Source: Nocardia brasiliensis (lineage in GTDB: Bacteria > Actinomycetota > Actinomycetes > Mycobacteriales > Mycobacteriaceae). From it: a DNA stretch of 64,000 nucleotides. Location: positions 3,472,001-3,536,000 of the forward strand of contig NZ_CP046171.1 of the NCBI RefSeq assembly GCF_011801125.1, written 5' to 3'. This document shows, in pieces, positions 37,450-46,341 of the stretch (positions are counted from its first letter, which is position 1; each line of letters opens with the position of its first letter). The position numbers and the translations under genes are program-made. The notes below the pieces were generated by a model. It was not told where the DNA came from. It saw nothing but the letters and a program-made list of their open reading frames with translations, and ran no database searches.

Positions 37450-38286
37450 ATGACGGTCGAGGCGGTGACCCATCCCGAGTCCGGAGCACTGTGGACGGGA
37501 TCGGGACCGGCGCCCGCCGCCCGGCCCCCGGTGTCCATGATCGAGCGAATGACGCTGATATTGGACGCTTTCGACGGCTCGACGCCGACCCTGACCCTGC
37601 TCGGGCTCGCCGAGCGGACCGGACTGCCGCGCTCGACCGTGCATCGCATCCTGGACCAGATGATCCGGCTGCGCTGGCTCGCGCACGCGCCGGGCGGTTA
37701 CCGGCTCGGCATGCGCACGCTGGAACTCGGCGGACTCGCCGCCGACCACAACGAGATTCGTGACGTGGTCAGCCCCCTGCTGCACGACCTCTGTCAACGC
37801 ACCGGCATGGTCGGGCACCTGGGTGTGCTCGACGGCCGCGAGGTGCTCTACCTGGACAAGGCGGGCGGCCGGTTCGCGGCGAACGTGCCGACCCGGCTCG
37901 GCGGCCGGATGCCCGCGCACAGCACGGCGCTGGGCAAGGCATTGCTCGCCTCGCTGGAACCGAGCATCGTGGAGACCTCGTTCCGCGATCGACTACCCCA
38001 GCTGACGCCCCGAACCATCTGTGACAGAACAGATCTGCATCGCGAGCTCGGCAAGATCAGGCAGCGGCAGGGTGTCGCGGTGGACAACGAGGAATCGGTC
38101 CCCGGCATCGCCTGCGTCGGCGTGCCGATCCGCGGCCGCGGCGCGGCGGTAGCCGCCCTCTCGCTTTCGGCGCACCTCGATGGCACGCGAAAAGCCCTCG
38201 ACACCACCCGCCTTGCCCGCGTCCTCATCGAGGTGGCGCACGAGGCGGGTCGTTCCCTGTTCCCGCGCCACGCCCGCTGGCGCTGA
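37450..38286 (+). CDS. IclR-family transcriptional regulator
   Basis: 278 residues. Winged HTH: MIERMTLILDAFDGSTPTLT, then LGLAERTGLPRSTVHRILDQM. The effector domain is fully conserved in style: GMVGHLGVLDGREVLYLDKA, RLGGRMPAHSTALGKALLA, and VDNEESVPGIACVGVPIRG. GGAGG precedes ATG 37450. No adjacent catabolic gene shares its strand, so its target is not evident. It converges on hemC with a shared stem-loop between them. Confidence 0.92.
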   Translation: MTVEAVTHPESGALWTGSGPAPAARPPVSMIERMTLILDAFDGSTPTLTLLGLAERTGLPRSTVHRILDQMIRLRWLAHAPGGYRLGMRTLELGGLAADHNEIRDVVSPLLHDLCQRTGMVGHLGVLDGREVLYLDKAGGRFAANVPTRLGGRMPAHSTALGKALLASLEPSIVETSFRDRLPQLTPRTICDRTDLHRELGKIRQRQGVAVDNEESVPGIACVGVPIRGRGAAVAALSLSAHLDGTRKALDTTRLARVLIEVAHEAGRSLFPRHARWR

Positions 38287-38295
38287 ACGCGAAAC

Positions 38296-38317
38296 CCCGC
38301 ACCGGCGTCGGTGCGGG
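38296..38317. terminator. stem-loop between convergent IclR and hemC genes
   Basis: CCCGCACCG, loop GCGT, CGGTGCGGG: a perfect 9-bp GC stem serving both strands. There is no clear T tract. Confidence 0.6.
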
Positions 38318-38324
38318 TGGCCGG

Positions 38325-39254
38325 TCAGTGCGGGATGGCGTCGATGATGGCGCGGGCGCCTTGGCGGAGCAGGTCCGCGCCCACGAAGAAGCCCAGTGCC
38401 TGGGGATCCTCGGGGACGCCCCAGTGCTTGGAGTCGAGCCACTGCGCGCCGTCGGCGCTGAAGACCTTGCCGTGCAAGGTCAACCGGCCGGCGCGGTCGG
38501 TGGTGGCGTAGCCGGCGATGGGGGAGTTGCAGTGGCCCTGCAGGGCGTGCAGCATCGCGCGTTCGGCGTCGGCATGGCGGTGCGTCTCGGCGTGGTCGAG
38601 CTGAGCGCCGAACTCGCGCAATTGGCTGTCGTCGCTGCGGCATTCGAGCGCGATGATGCCCGCGCCGATCGGCGGGCACATGGTCTCGAGGTCGAGCGTC
38701 TCGGTGATCCGGTGCTGCTGGTTGACCCGGTGCAGGCCGGAGACCGCCGCGATCAGCACATCGATATGTCCCTCTTCGAGGCGGGCCAGCCGGGTATTGA
38801 CATTGCCGCGCAACGGTTTGACCGTCAGGTGCGGGTAGTGCAGCAGCAACTGCGCGGTCCGGCGCACCGAGCTGGTACCGACCACGGTCCCGGCGGGCTG
38901 TTCGGCCAGCGGGGCGCCGTCGCGGGTGATCACCGCGTCGTGCACATCGTCGCGGGCCAGGTAACCGGCGAAGTGCAGCCCCTCGGGCACCGGAACGTCG
39001 CCCGGGATGTCCTTGAGGCAGTGCACCGCGAGGTCGGCGTCGTCCACGAGCAGCGCGTGGTCGAGCTCCTTGACGAAGGCGCCCTTGCCGCCGAGCTTGG
39101 ACAGATCACCCATCCAGCGGTCACCCGCCGTGGTGACCTTGACCAGCTCGCTCTGCACGCCGAGTTGGCCGAGCAATTCGGCGACGTGCTCGGCCTGAGC
39201 CATCGCCATGGGGCTGGATCGGGTAGCGATCCGAATAATGCGCGTACGCGACAT
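38325..39254 (-). CDS. hemC: porphobilinogen deaminase (hydroxymethylbilane synthase) paralogue
   Basis: 309 residues. Condenses four porphobilinogens into hydroxymethylbilane in tetrapyrrole synthesis. Family blocks: RIATRSSPMAMAQAEHV, HCLKDIPGDVP with catalytic Asp82, GTSSVRRTAQL, LRGNVNTRLARLEEG, and Cys242 in LQGHCNSPIAGYA for the dipyrromethane cofactor, at the E. coli position. The GHCNSPIAG loop differs from the usual GGCxxPxGA of housekeeping actinobacterial HemC, and no other hem gene is adjacent. It is probably a second, divergent copy, likely still active. Confidence 0.92.
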   Translation of the reverse strand: MSRTRIIRIATRSSPMAMAQAEHVAELLGQLGVQSELVKVTTAGDRWMGDLSKLGGKGAFVKELDHALLVDDADLAVHCLKDIPGDVPVPEGLHFAGYLARDDVHDAVITRDGAPLAEQPAGTVVGTSSVRRTAQLLLHYPHLTVKPLRGNVNTRLARLEEGHIDVLIAAVSGLHRVNQQHRITETLDLETMCPPIGAGIIALECRSDDSQLREFGAQLDHAETHRHADAERAMLHALQGHCNSPIAGYATTDRAGRLTLHGKVFSADGAQWLDSKHWGVPEDPQALGFFVGADLLRQGARAIIDAIPH

Positions 39255-39909
39255 GTTCGGCACCTTACCCCCGCCCGAATTCCGGTGATCGAGGAGCCCG
39301 GCCCGGGGTGATCCGGGCCACGTCGCGTGCGGGATCTCGCGATGCGGTCGATCCCTGACCGCGCGGCAGCGGCGCGCCGACGATAAGGGCAGGTACAGCC
39401 ACGAACACCAGCGGTTCCGGGCCATAGTCCGGTGCTACCGGCCGCGCCTATTACGACGGGCGGGACGTCACCAGGAGGCAAACATCGCAAAGCTCGAGGC
39501 GGCAGGCTCTCTGGTCGGGTCGCGGACTGGTGTCCGCAGGTGCACGGTGGCATGGGATGAGCGAGCCCTGGACCTCGCGGGCCTTCCGCGACAGCAGGTC
39601 GCTGAGCATCGGCTGCGGCGCCGACGCGGGTGTTGTCGCTGATGGACGGCTTCGCCGCACGCCGGCTCCGCCGTATTCCGCTGGGGTGCGCGGCATTACG
39701 AAGCCGACCGGCGGCGCCCCGGCGCCGGACGATTTCCGGTGGGCCGCCGGAGTGTCCAGGAGGATGCTGGGGATTTGCCCCACGCTTGCTGAAGTGTGGG
39801 CCTTTCACTGTGTAGATTTTTCGTTCCCGGCATGTGGGGCTCAAACGACTGCTTTCCTATGGGCGTCAGGATGGAGAGTCCATGAGCAGGTGAGCCGGAG
39901 TCGGGAGCG
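39255..39909. other. intergenic region, no supported gene
   Basis: 655 nt between divergent hemC and the expansin gene. Open frames exist on both strands (for example 39530-40006 +) but none has a plausible ribosome site, family motif or codon pattern. The last 100 nt contain a short inverted repeat ATGGA-GAG-TCCAT near 39872. I looked for a riboswitch, because cell-wall genes often carry one, and saw no matching core. Confidence 0.6.
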
Positions 39910-40833
39910 ATGCACCGGATACCGATCAACCAGCGCCATGTGCGTTCGGGGTGGCTGTGGTCCGCTGCCGGTTTGGCGGCCATCGCGGGAATCGCCGTCT
40001 GGGTGACCAGACCGGAGCCGGTGCACTGCGACGTGCCCGACGCGCTGGCACAGTCGGCGGCGCCGTCGAATCCGTTGACCGCCAACAGTGTTTGGCCGTC
40101 CACCCTGCCGCCGGCGCAATCGCTATCCGTCGTCTCGGGCGAGGCGCGGTTCTATTCGTTCGGCAGGCGGGTCTCGTGCTCGTATCCGGATCTACCGTTG
40201 GACGGCCTCTACGTCGGCATGTCGACGGCCGAGTACGGCACCGCCGAGCGGTGCGGCGGCTACCTCGATGTGGCGGGGCCGCGGGGCTCGGTGCGGGTAC
40301 AGATCGTCGACCGCTGCCCGGGATGTGCTCCGGGACAACTGGATCTGAGTACCGCCGCGTTCAGCCGGATCGCCGATCTGTCCGACGGTGTCGCCAAGGT
40401 CGGTTACACGCTGGTCCGCAACCCGGAGCCGGTCACCGAACTCACCTACGAGGTGAAGCCGGACGCCACAGCGACCTGGTTCTCGATTCTGTTCGCCGGG
40501 ACCGGAAATCCCTTGCACGAGGTCGCTATTCGGCCCGCGACCGGCGGAGCGTGGCAGCAACTGACCCGGGGCATGGACAACTACTGGTCGATCTCGCGGG
40601 CTGGGCCGGGTCCGTTCGCCGCGCGCCTGACCGACATCCATGGCAACCGTGTCGAGATCGCGGGCATCACGGTGGAACCCGGGCTGCGGCCCACCGGGGC
40701 GCGCCTCTACCGCGAGGCGCCACCGGTGGCCGCGCCCGAGGCGAGTGCGCCGCCGATCAGCGCGCCGACCACATCCGCGGCCGCCTCGCGCGCGCCCTCG
40801 TCGAGCGCGGCACCGGTCGGCTGCAAGCCGTAG
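39910..40833 (+). CDS. expansin-family cell-wall protein
   Basis: 307 residues. An N-terminal hydrophobic segment (SGWLWSAAGLAAIAGIAVWV) anchors or exports it. The double-psi beta-barrel domain has SGEARFYSF, VGMSTAEYGTAERCGGYLDV and the key acidic strand VQIVDRCPGCAPGQLDLS; a CBM63-like domain follows (TWFSILFAGTGNPLHEVAI, YWSISRAGPGPF, VEIAGITVEPG). The C-terminus is Pro/Ala/Ser-rich. Bacterial expansins loosen polysaccharide networks without hydrolysis. GGGAG precedes the ATG. It ends 1 nt before the convergent hypothetical gene. Confidence 0.88.
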   Translation: MHRIPINQRHVRSGWLWSAAGLAAIAGIAVWVTRPEPVHCDVPDALAQSAAPSNPLTANSVWPSTLPPAQSLSVVSGEARFYSFGRRVSCSYPDLPLDGLYVGMSTAEYGTAERCGGYLDVAGPRGSVRVQIVDRCPGCAPGQLDLSTAAFSRIADLSDGVAKVGYTLVRNPEPVTELTYEVKPDATATWFSILFAGTGNPLHEVAIRPATGGAWQQLTRGMDNYWSISRAGPGPFAARLTDIHGNRVEIAGITVEPGLRPTGARLYREAPPVAAPEASAPPISAPTTSAAASRAPSSSAAPVGCKP

Positions 40834-40834
40834 C

Positions 40835-41563
40835 TCACGCGCGAAGAGGTTTGCGTAACTGGCGGAATCGGCCGTCGACGAGCACGGGCCCGGTGTAGAG
40901 CAGGGCGTCTCCGGCCCCGTGGACGCGAATCGTCAGGTGCCGCGTCGCCGCGTACTCCTCGCCGCGCCGGTCGCTGCGGAACAGCACGTCGAGCACCTCG
41001 TCGGATCGTGCGCCCGCCGCGCGGAGCCGGTTCATCCTGCGCAGGTACGGCAGTTCGAGATCGATGGTGGCAGCGAAGGTACGGGCGACCAGCTCGACCG
41101 GGACCGGCGCGCCCGCGTGGTCGCGGATCTCCACCCGGGTTACCCCGGGGGCCACCGCGCCGCACAGCCCCTCGAGCATCACCCACCGGATGGCGAACGG
41201 GCGCGCGGTGAAGTCCTCTCGATGTCCGCCCGCGGTGGTGATGCTGAAGAGCACGAGCTTTCCGTCGCGGAAGACGAAGTCGGCCTCGTCGCCCGAATCG
41301 TGGTAGGCGAGCAGCCTGCCCGTGGTGGTGCCCGGCGCGATCCGCGCGCCCGGCCGCCAGCCGGAATGGGAAAGCTCCAGCACCGGTGTGCCGTTCAGCT
41401 CGGCCGCCCGATAGGCGTCGGCGAAGGCGTGCACCGCCGCGAGCCACTGCCGCCGGTGCGGCTCGTCGTCGTCCGGCTCGCGCTGGAGCCGTCGCTCTGC
41501 GCGACGGATCGTTGTACCGAGCAACGGCCCCCGCCGCCGGCTCCGATCGCACTTCTTCCACAT
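40835..41563 (-). CDS. hypothetical protein
   Basis: 242 residues from ATG 41563 with GAGG 8 nt upstream. It opens with a basic stretch (KKCDRSRRRG) and then reads as a mixed alpha/beta cytosolic protein (LAYHDSGDEADFVFRDGKLV, FAIRWVMLEGLCG, TIRVHGAGDALLYTGPVLVDG). No signal, membrane segment or motif I can name. Coding is supported by strong GC3 bias, ribosome site and convergent spacing with the expansin. Confidence 0.75.
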   Translation of the reverse strand: MWKKCDRSRRRGPLLGTTIRRAERRLQREPDDDEPHRRQWLAAVHAFADAYRAAELNGTPVLELSHSGWRPGARIAPGTTTGRLLAYHDSGDEADFVFRDGKLVLFSITTAGGHREDFTARPFAIRWVMLEGLCGAVAPGVTRVEIRDHAGAPVPVELVARTFAATIDLELPYLRRMNRLRAAGARSDEVLDVLFRSDRRGEEYAATRHLTIRVHGAGDALLYTGPVLVDGRFRQLRKPLRA

Positions 41564-41708
41564 TCTGCTGGCCTCGTTCTGTCGAGCTGTCCTTCGCCGA
41601 CGAGGCCCTGCGCCGGGAACCGCTGCCGAAGGCTGCCCGAGCCTACGGGCGCGCCGCGGCCCCGACAACCATCGTGACCTGCGGAATGATCTGCCGATTA
41701 TGTGCCGA

Positions 41709-43391
41709 TCAGCGCAGTTTCGCGGCCAATGCCAAGCCCGCGGCTCGCCCGGAGAAGATGCAGCCGCCGAGGAACGTGCCCTCCAGCGCGTTGTAACCGT
41801 GCACACCACCGCCGCCGAAACCGGCCACCTCGCCCGCGGCGTAGAGACCGGGAAAAGCGCTGCCGTCCTGCCGGATCACCTGGGAGTCGAGATTGGTTTG
41901 CAAGCCGCCCAGCGTTTTTCGTGTCAGAATATTCAACCGCACCGCGATGAGCGGGCCCGCGGCGGGGTCGAGGATCCGGTGCGGCTTGGCGACCCGCCCC
42001 GCCTTGTCGCCGAAGTACTGCCGCGCGTTGGTGATCGCCATCAGCTGGCTGTCCTTGGAATACTTGTTGGTCACCTCGCGGTCCCTGGCGACGATCTGCC
42101 GCTCCAGCGTGTCCAGATCGAGCTGTGGGCCGCGGGCGATCTTGTTCATGCCCGCCACCAGCTCGCGCAGGTTGTCCGCGACCACGAAGTCGACGCCGTG
42201 CTGTTTGAACGCCTCGACCGGACCCGGCGCGCCCTTGGCGAGACGGCTCTTGACCGTGAGTTTGAGGTCCTTACCGGTGATGTCGGGATTCTGCTCCGAC
42301 CCCGACAGCGCGAACTCTTTCTCGATGATCGACTGGGTCAGCACGAACCAGGAGTAGTCGTATCCGGTGGACAGGATCTCTTTCATGGTCGCGTTGGTGT
42401 CATAGCCAGGGAAACACGGTGCGGGCAAACGCCTTCCGTTCGCGTCGAACCACATCGAGGACGGGCCGGGGATGATGCGGATGGCGTGGTCGGGCCAGAC
42501 CGGATCCCAGTTCACGATGCCTTCGGTGTAGTGCCACATGCGATCCCGGTTCACGATGGCGCCGCCCGCCGCCTCGGTGATGCCGAGCATCCGACCGTCC
42601 ACGTGCGCGGGCACGCCGGAGATCATCGTCTCCGGGCACGCGCCGAGCCGCTCGACCGGCCAGTTGCGCCGGATCAGCTCATGGTTGTGCCCGATGCCAC
42701 CCGAGGTGACGATCACGGCCTTGGCGCGGAACTCGAACTGGTCCACCACATTTCGCGAGGAGGCCTGACCGCGGGCGAGATCGGTCGGCTCCAGCACGCC
42801 GCCGCGGACACCGACGACCGCGCCGTCCTCGACGATCAACTCGTCGACCCGGTGCCGGAAACCGAAGTCGACCAAGCCGCGTCGTTCGCCGTCGAGCACC
42901 GGTTCGGCGAACACTCGCACCACCTCAGGCCCGGTGCCCCAGGTGAGGTGGAAGCGCGGCACCGAATTGCCGTGCCCGTCGGCGAACCCGCCGCCCCGCT
43001 CGGCCCAGCCGATCACCGGCGTGATCCGCAGGCCGAGTTCGTGCAGATAGTCCCGCTTCTCGGTGGCGGCGAAGCGCACGTAGGCCCGCGCCCACTGCCT
43101 GGCCCACAGGTCCTCGTCGTCGCGATCGAAGCCGGCCGAGCCGAGCCAATCCTGCAGCGCCAGTTCGTAGGAATCCTTGATGCCGAGCCTGCGCTGCTCG
43201 GGAGTGTCCACCATGAACAGCCCGCCGAGCGACCAGAACGCCTGTCCGCCCAGATTGTTGCGGTTCTCCTGATCGAGCACGAGCACCTTGCGGCCCGCCT
43301 TGACCAGCTCGTGCGTGGCGACCAACCCGGCGAGTCCGGCGCCGACGACGATCACGTCGGCCTGCTGTGCGAATCGGGTGCTGTCGGTCAT
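41709..43391 (-). CDS. FAD-binding dehydrogenase (KstD/fumarate-reductase-like flavoprotein)
   Basis: 560 residues. The FAD site is DVIVVGAGLAGLVATHELVK with VLVLDQE; the C-terminal FAD/substrate block is GLYAAGEVAGFGGGGVHGYNALEGTFLGG. YSWFVLTQS and LGGLQTNLDSQVI are typical of COG3573 flavoproteins related to 3-ketosteroid delta-1-dehydrogenases. ATG 43391 has AGG at 6 nt; ATG 43397 overlaps the TetR stop. Co-transcribed with its TetR regulator, it probably oxidises a hydrophobic ketone or steroid-like compound. That substrate class is an inference. Confidence 0.88.
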   Translation of the reverse strand: MTDSTRFAQQADVIVVGAGLAGLVATHELVKAGRKVLVLDQENRNNLGGQAFWSLGGLFMVDTPEQRRLGIKDSYELALQDWLGSAGFDRDDEDLWARQWARAYVRFAATEKRDYLHELGLRITPVIGWAERGGGFADGHGNSVPRFHLTWGTGPEVVRVFAEPVLDGERRGLVDFGFRHRVDELIVEDGAVVGVRGGVLEPTDLARGQASSRNVVDQFEFRAKAVIVTSGGIGHNHELIRRNWPVERLGACPETMISGVPAHVDGRMLGITEAAGGAIVNRDRMWHYTEGIVNWDPVWPDHAIRIIPGPSSMWFDANGRRLPAPCFPGYDTNATMKEILSTGYDYSWFVLTQSIIEKEFALSGSEQNPDITGKDLKLTVKSRLAKGAPGPVEAFKQHGVDFVVADNLRELVAGMNKIARGPQLDLDTLERQIVARDREVTNKYSKDSQLMAITNARQYFGDKAGRVAKPHRILDPAAGPLIAVRLNILTRKTLGGLQTNLDSQVIRQDGSAFPGLYAAGEVAGFGGGGVHGYNALEGTFLGGCIFSGRAAGLALAAKLR

Positions 43392-43393
43392 CG

Positions 43394-44032
43394 TCATCCT
43401 TCGGTTTCAGTGCTGTAGGCCAGCACGACGTGGTAGATGAGTTCGGTGCGGCGCCTGCGCACCTCGCGGCTGCGCGGTTCCATCAAGACCTGCACGCTGG
43501 TGCCGTCGTGCACGGCGACGAGGGCCTGGCCGAGCGCCGCGGGATCGGGCACCGCGCGGCCGATCCGGGCCAGCCCGGCGACGACGGCGGGCATCAGCGC
43601 GGCGCTGATCGCCTCCTCGCGGGCGGCCATCACCCGGCGCAGCTCGGGGTTGCGCAGCGCGTGCGCGGTGAACTCCGCGGTGATCCGGTACCAGCCCGCA
43701 TCGATGGGCACCGCGCGTTCCATGCGTTCGAGCGCGGTGTACAGATCGTCGTCGCCGATCAGCAGGTCGTCGAGGACGCGCTTGATATCGGCGAGCATGG
43801 CGGCCGAGCGCTGTTCCCACATGGCCAGGAACAGTTCGTCGAGCGAGACGAAATTGGAGTAGAACGCGCCACGGGTGAAGCCCGCGCGTTCACACACCCG
43901 TTCCACGGTGGCCTTGCCGAAACCCTCCTCGCTGAAGGCCTCGTACGCGGCGGTCAGCAGTCGTTCGCGAGTTTCGGCGCGGCGGCGGGTGACCCGGTTC
44001 GTCGCGGTTCCCGGTGGGGTGGACGACGCCAT
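43394..44032 (-). CDS. TetR-family regulator
   Basis: 212 residues from ATG 44032 (GAGGAGG 5 nt upstream). TetR HTH: RERLLTAAYEAFSEEGFGKA, then VERVCERAGFTRGAFYSNF, with LFLAMWEQRSAAM starting the ligand domain. It forms an operon with the flavoprotein gene. Two 14-bp palindromes, 58 bp upstream, are the likely operators, so autorepression and control of the flavoprotein are expected. The divergent alcohol dehydrogenase may be in the same regulon. Confidence 0.92.
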   Translation of the reverse strand: MASSTPPGTATNRVTRRRAETRERLLTAAYEAFSEEGFGKATVERVCERAGFTRGAFYSNFVSLDELFLAMWEQRSAAMLADIKRVLDDLLIGDDDLYTALERMERAVPIDAGWYRITAEFTAHALRNPELRRVMAAREEAISAALMPAVVAGLARIGRAVPDPAALGQALVAVHDGTSVQVLMEPRSREVRRRRTELIYHVVLAYSTETEG

Positions 44033-44089
44033 TGGCACCTCCTCTGGCGGGATCGGCCGCGCGGGAGGGCGGGACGGTCGATCGCTCGG

Positions 44090-44120
44090 ATACAAGAATG
44101 TATTCAATACAGAAATGTAT
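44090..44120. promoter_or_regulatory. double TetR operator
   Basis: ATACAAGAATGTAT (44090-44103) and ATACAGAAATGTAT (44107-44120): two ATACA-N4-TGTAT palindromes, centres 17 bp apart. The pair together is also symmetric (GATACA at one end, TGTATC at the other). This is the arrangement expected for two TetR dimers and is strikingly AT-rich. Confidence 0.8.
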
Positions 44121-44213
44121 CAGAACCGGTGCGGAGACAGAGCGGAATCGCTCGAGTAGGGTCGAACGCAGCTCGAATGCCCGATCCGGCTCGACCCGGA
44201 GTCCTGGGGGACT

Positions 44214-44271
44214 TGGTCCTGTCTCATAAGTCCCATCCGGCGCCTCCGGTCGGACTTATGAGACAGGACCA
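44214..44271. mobile_element. MITE-like inverted-repeat element B (58 bp)
   Basis: Perfect 20-bp arms TGGTCCTGTCTCATAAGTCC (44214-44233) and its complement (44252-44271) around an 18-nt centre. The arm plus CATCCGGCGCC matches the right end of element A near 19993. It lies in the leader of the alcohol dehydrogenase gene, and the gene's AGGAG ribosome site begins at its right edge, so it could act as an RNA stem-loop there. Confidence 0.75.
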
Positions 44272-44283
44272 GGAGAGTTCAGC

Positions 44284-45336
44284 ATGAACGAGGTGGCGCG
44301 TTCGGCAACGATGACCGGATGGCGAGTGCGCCGTCCCGGGCCGATCGATACCGGCCCGTTGGAGCGAGTGCGCGAACCCGTGCCCGAGCCCGCTCCCGAC
44401 GAACTGCTCGTGCGGGTGCTGGCATGCGGGGTGTGCCGGACCGATCTGCATGTCGCCGAGGGCGACCTGCCCGTGCATCGGGTCGGGGTGGTCCCCGGAC
44501 ACGAGGTGGTGGGGGAGGTGGTCGCGATCGGCTCGGCGGTCGGCGCGCGTGCCGACGCGCGGCCCGGCGCTGGCTTCGCCGTGGGTGATCGGGTCGGTAT
44601 CGCGTGGCTGCGGCATACCTGCGGTGCGTGCAAGTACTGCCTGCGCGGGCTCGAGAACCTTTGTCCGCGTTCGCGTTACACGGGCTGGGACGCCGACGGC
44701 GGCTATGCCGAATATGCCACGGTGCCAGCCGATTACGCGCTTCGTCTGCCGGAGAACTACGCGGACGAGGAGACCGCGCCGCTGCTCTGCGCCGGCATCA
44801 TCGGCTACCGCTGCCTGCAGCGCGCGCAGCTGCCGCCCGGTGGTCACCTCGGCCTGTACGGCTTCGGCGGCAGCGCGCACATCGCCGCGCAGGTCGCGCT
44901 GGCGCGTGGGGCCGAGGTGCACGTGATGACCCGCGACCCCGCCGCGCAGGAGTTGGCGTTGGCGCTGGGCGCCGCGTCCGCGCAGGGGGCGGCGGATCCG
45001 CCGCCGGTGCAACTCGATTCGGCGATCTTGTTCGCGCCGGTCGGCACGCTGGTGCCGCCCGCGCTGGCGGCGCTCGACCGCGGCGGCATCCTGGCGATCG
45101 CCGGTATTCACCTGAGCGACATCCCGGAGTTGAATTATCAGCGGCATCTGTTCCAGGAGCGGGAAATTCGCTCGGTGACCGCGAACACCCGGACCGACGC
45201 GCGTGAATTTCTCGCGCTCGCAGGCGAACACCGCATAGAAGTGACCACGCGGGGGTACTCCCTCGACAGGGCAGATCAGGCCCTGGCAGATCTCGCTCAC
45301 GGACGCTTCACGGGCGCAGCGGTTCTCGTTCCGTAG
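44284..45336 (+). CDS. zinc-dependent alcohol dehydrogenase
   Basis: 350 residues. Catalytic zinc ligands: Cys in [19 protein letters not shown] and the later [10 protein letters not shown]. Structural zinc: four cysteines in [15 protein letters not shown]. Rossmann block [15 protein letters not shown]. It resembles the AdhA-type class of mycobacterial NAD-dependent alcohol dehydrogenases that act on aldehydes and primary alcohols. The ATG follows AGGAG at 8 nt, directly next to the palindromic element B. It is divergent from the TetR-flavoprotein operon. Confidence 0.93.
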   Translation: MNEVARSATMTGWRVRRPGPIDTGPLERVREPVPEPAPDELLVRVLACGVCRTDLHVAEGDLPVHRVGVVPGHEVVGEVVAIGSAVGARADARPGAGFAVGDRVGIAWLRHTCGACKYCLRGLENLCPRSRYTGWDADGGYAEYATVPADYALRLPENYADEETAPLLCAGIIGYRCLQRAQLPPGGHLGLYGFGGSAHIAAQVALARGAEVHVMTRDPAAQELALALGAASAQGAADPPPVQLDSAILFAPVGTLVPPALAALDRGGILAIAGIHLSDIPELNYQRHLFQEREIRSVTANTRTDAREFLALAGEHRIEVTTRGYSLDRADQALADLAHGRFTGAAVLVP

Positions 45337-45432
45337 AAAAAGATTTGCCAGGACACGATTCGGCGTTGAGTCCGCATCGTTCGGGTCGACTTCCTTGACG
45401 ACCTACTCAGCCGTTCTTACCTTCGCAGATAT

Positions 45433-45471
45433 AGCCGAGTGGCACTTGTCGCTGACAAGTGTCACTCGGCT
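45433..45471 (+). terminator. stem-loop after alcohol dehydrogenase gene
   Basis: 18-bp stem AGCCGAGTGGCACTTGTC / GACAAGTGTCACTCGGCT with one G-U pair and a GCT loop, followed by TCTCAC. It may terminate the dehydrogenase transcript. It lies only 30 nt before the cutinase start, so attenuation of that gene is also possible. Confidence 0.7.
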
Positions 45472-45500
45472 TCTCACAACGGCGTGAGTGGGTGATCACG

Positions 45501-46157
45501 ATGGCAAACCGGAAGGTAATTCATTTCGAAAAGTGGCGGGTGGTGCGAGTTTTCATCGTGCTACTGCTTGCCGCGGGTTTCGGAGCGACGACAGGATCGC
45601 CCGCGTGGGCGTCACCCTGCGCCGCGATCGACGTGGTAGTCGCACGGGGAACACAGGAACCCGGCTACCTCGGAGCCGCGGTCGGCGACCCGCTCTACAG
45701 CACGTTGCAGCAGGCGCTACCGGTGAGCTCCACCGCGTACCGCGTGAATTATCCTGCGGACCTGCTGGATCCGGCTTCGGTGAGTCGCGGCACCCATGAC
45801 ATGACCGGTCATCTGCTGTGGCAGGCGGCGGCGTGCCCGGACCAGCGGTTCATCCTGGTCGGCTATTCGCAGGGCGCGATCGTCACGCACGGGGTGCTCG
45901 GCACCGGCGTGGTGACGGTGCTCGGCGGCATGGCGGTGCTGCCAGGTGAGCTCGAATCGCGGGTGGCCGCGGTGCTGCTGTTCGGCGATCCGGTCCGGCT
46001 GATCGGCTGGAACGTGCCTGGCCATTACGCCTGGCGCACCGGAAACTACTGCACGGGTGGCGATCCGGTCTGCGGCGGTGGTCTCGACCCGGCGCAGCAC
46101 GGCAACTACGGCTGGGCCATGTGGCCTGCCGCCGAGTTCGCGGCGGCGCGCGTCTGA
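45501..46157 (+). CDS. secreted cutinase-family serine esterase
   Basis: 218 residues. Signal peptide VRVFIVLLLAAGFGATTG with cleavage near WAS. The catalytic serine is in ILVGYSQGAIV, the Asp in CTGGDPVCGGGLD and the His in PAQHGNYGWAM. Early CAAIDVVVARGTQEPGYLG gives the disulfide and oxyanion region. It hydrolyses ester-linked lipids or polyesters outside the cell, as mycobacterial cutinase-like proteins do. ATG 45501 is preferred; a GTG 6 nt upstream is possible. A strong terminator follows. Confidence 0.93.
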   Translation: MANRKVIHFEKWRVVRVFIVLLLAAGFGATTGSPAWASPCAAIDVVVARGTQEPGYLGAAVGDPLYSTLQQALPVSSTAYRVNYPADLLDPASVSRGTHDMTGHLLWQAAACPDQRFILVGYSQGAIVTHGVLGTGVVTVLGGMAVLPGELESRVAAVLLFGDPVRLIGWNVPGHYAWRTGNYCTGGDPVCGGGLDPAQHGNYGWAMWPAAEFAAARV

Positions 46158-46177
46158 GTTTCCCGCCGGGGAAATCC

Positions 46178-46203
46178 GCGGTGGGGCCGAACGGCCCCAC
46201 CGC
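46178..46203 (+). terminator. intrinsic terminator after cutinase gene
   Basis: GCGGTGGGGCC, loop GAAC, GGCCCCACCGC, followed by TTTCGGCATTTC: an 11-bp perfect GC-rich stem 20 nt after the stop codon. Confidence 0.88.
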
Positions 46204-46341
46204 TTTCGGCATTTCATGCCGTCCCGCACATTCTCTGAAACACCGGTGGTCCTTTTCGGTTCGGACACGGTGCGGCGAAATCGCGTGGAACGCGGGGAGA
46301 TCCGGCGGTGCGGCGGCGATCGGGCGTGATAGGAACAGCGA

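Noticed and set aside
39780..39909. c-di-AMP riboswitch ahead of the expansin gene
   Set aside because: Such riboswitches often precede actinobacterial wall genes, but the conserved core blocks were not visible.
39530..40006. 158-codon + frame before the expansin
   Set aside because: No ribosome site, no family motif, many Cys/Trp/Arg residues, and it overlaps the expansin start in another frame.
44214..44271. Reading the 20-bp palindrome as a simple terminator
   Set aside because: It lies upstream of a gene start with no T tract, after a divergent promoter region, and its arm is shared with the element at 19835.
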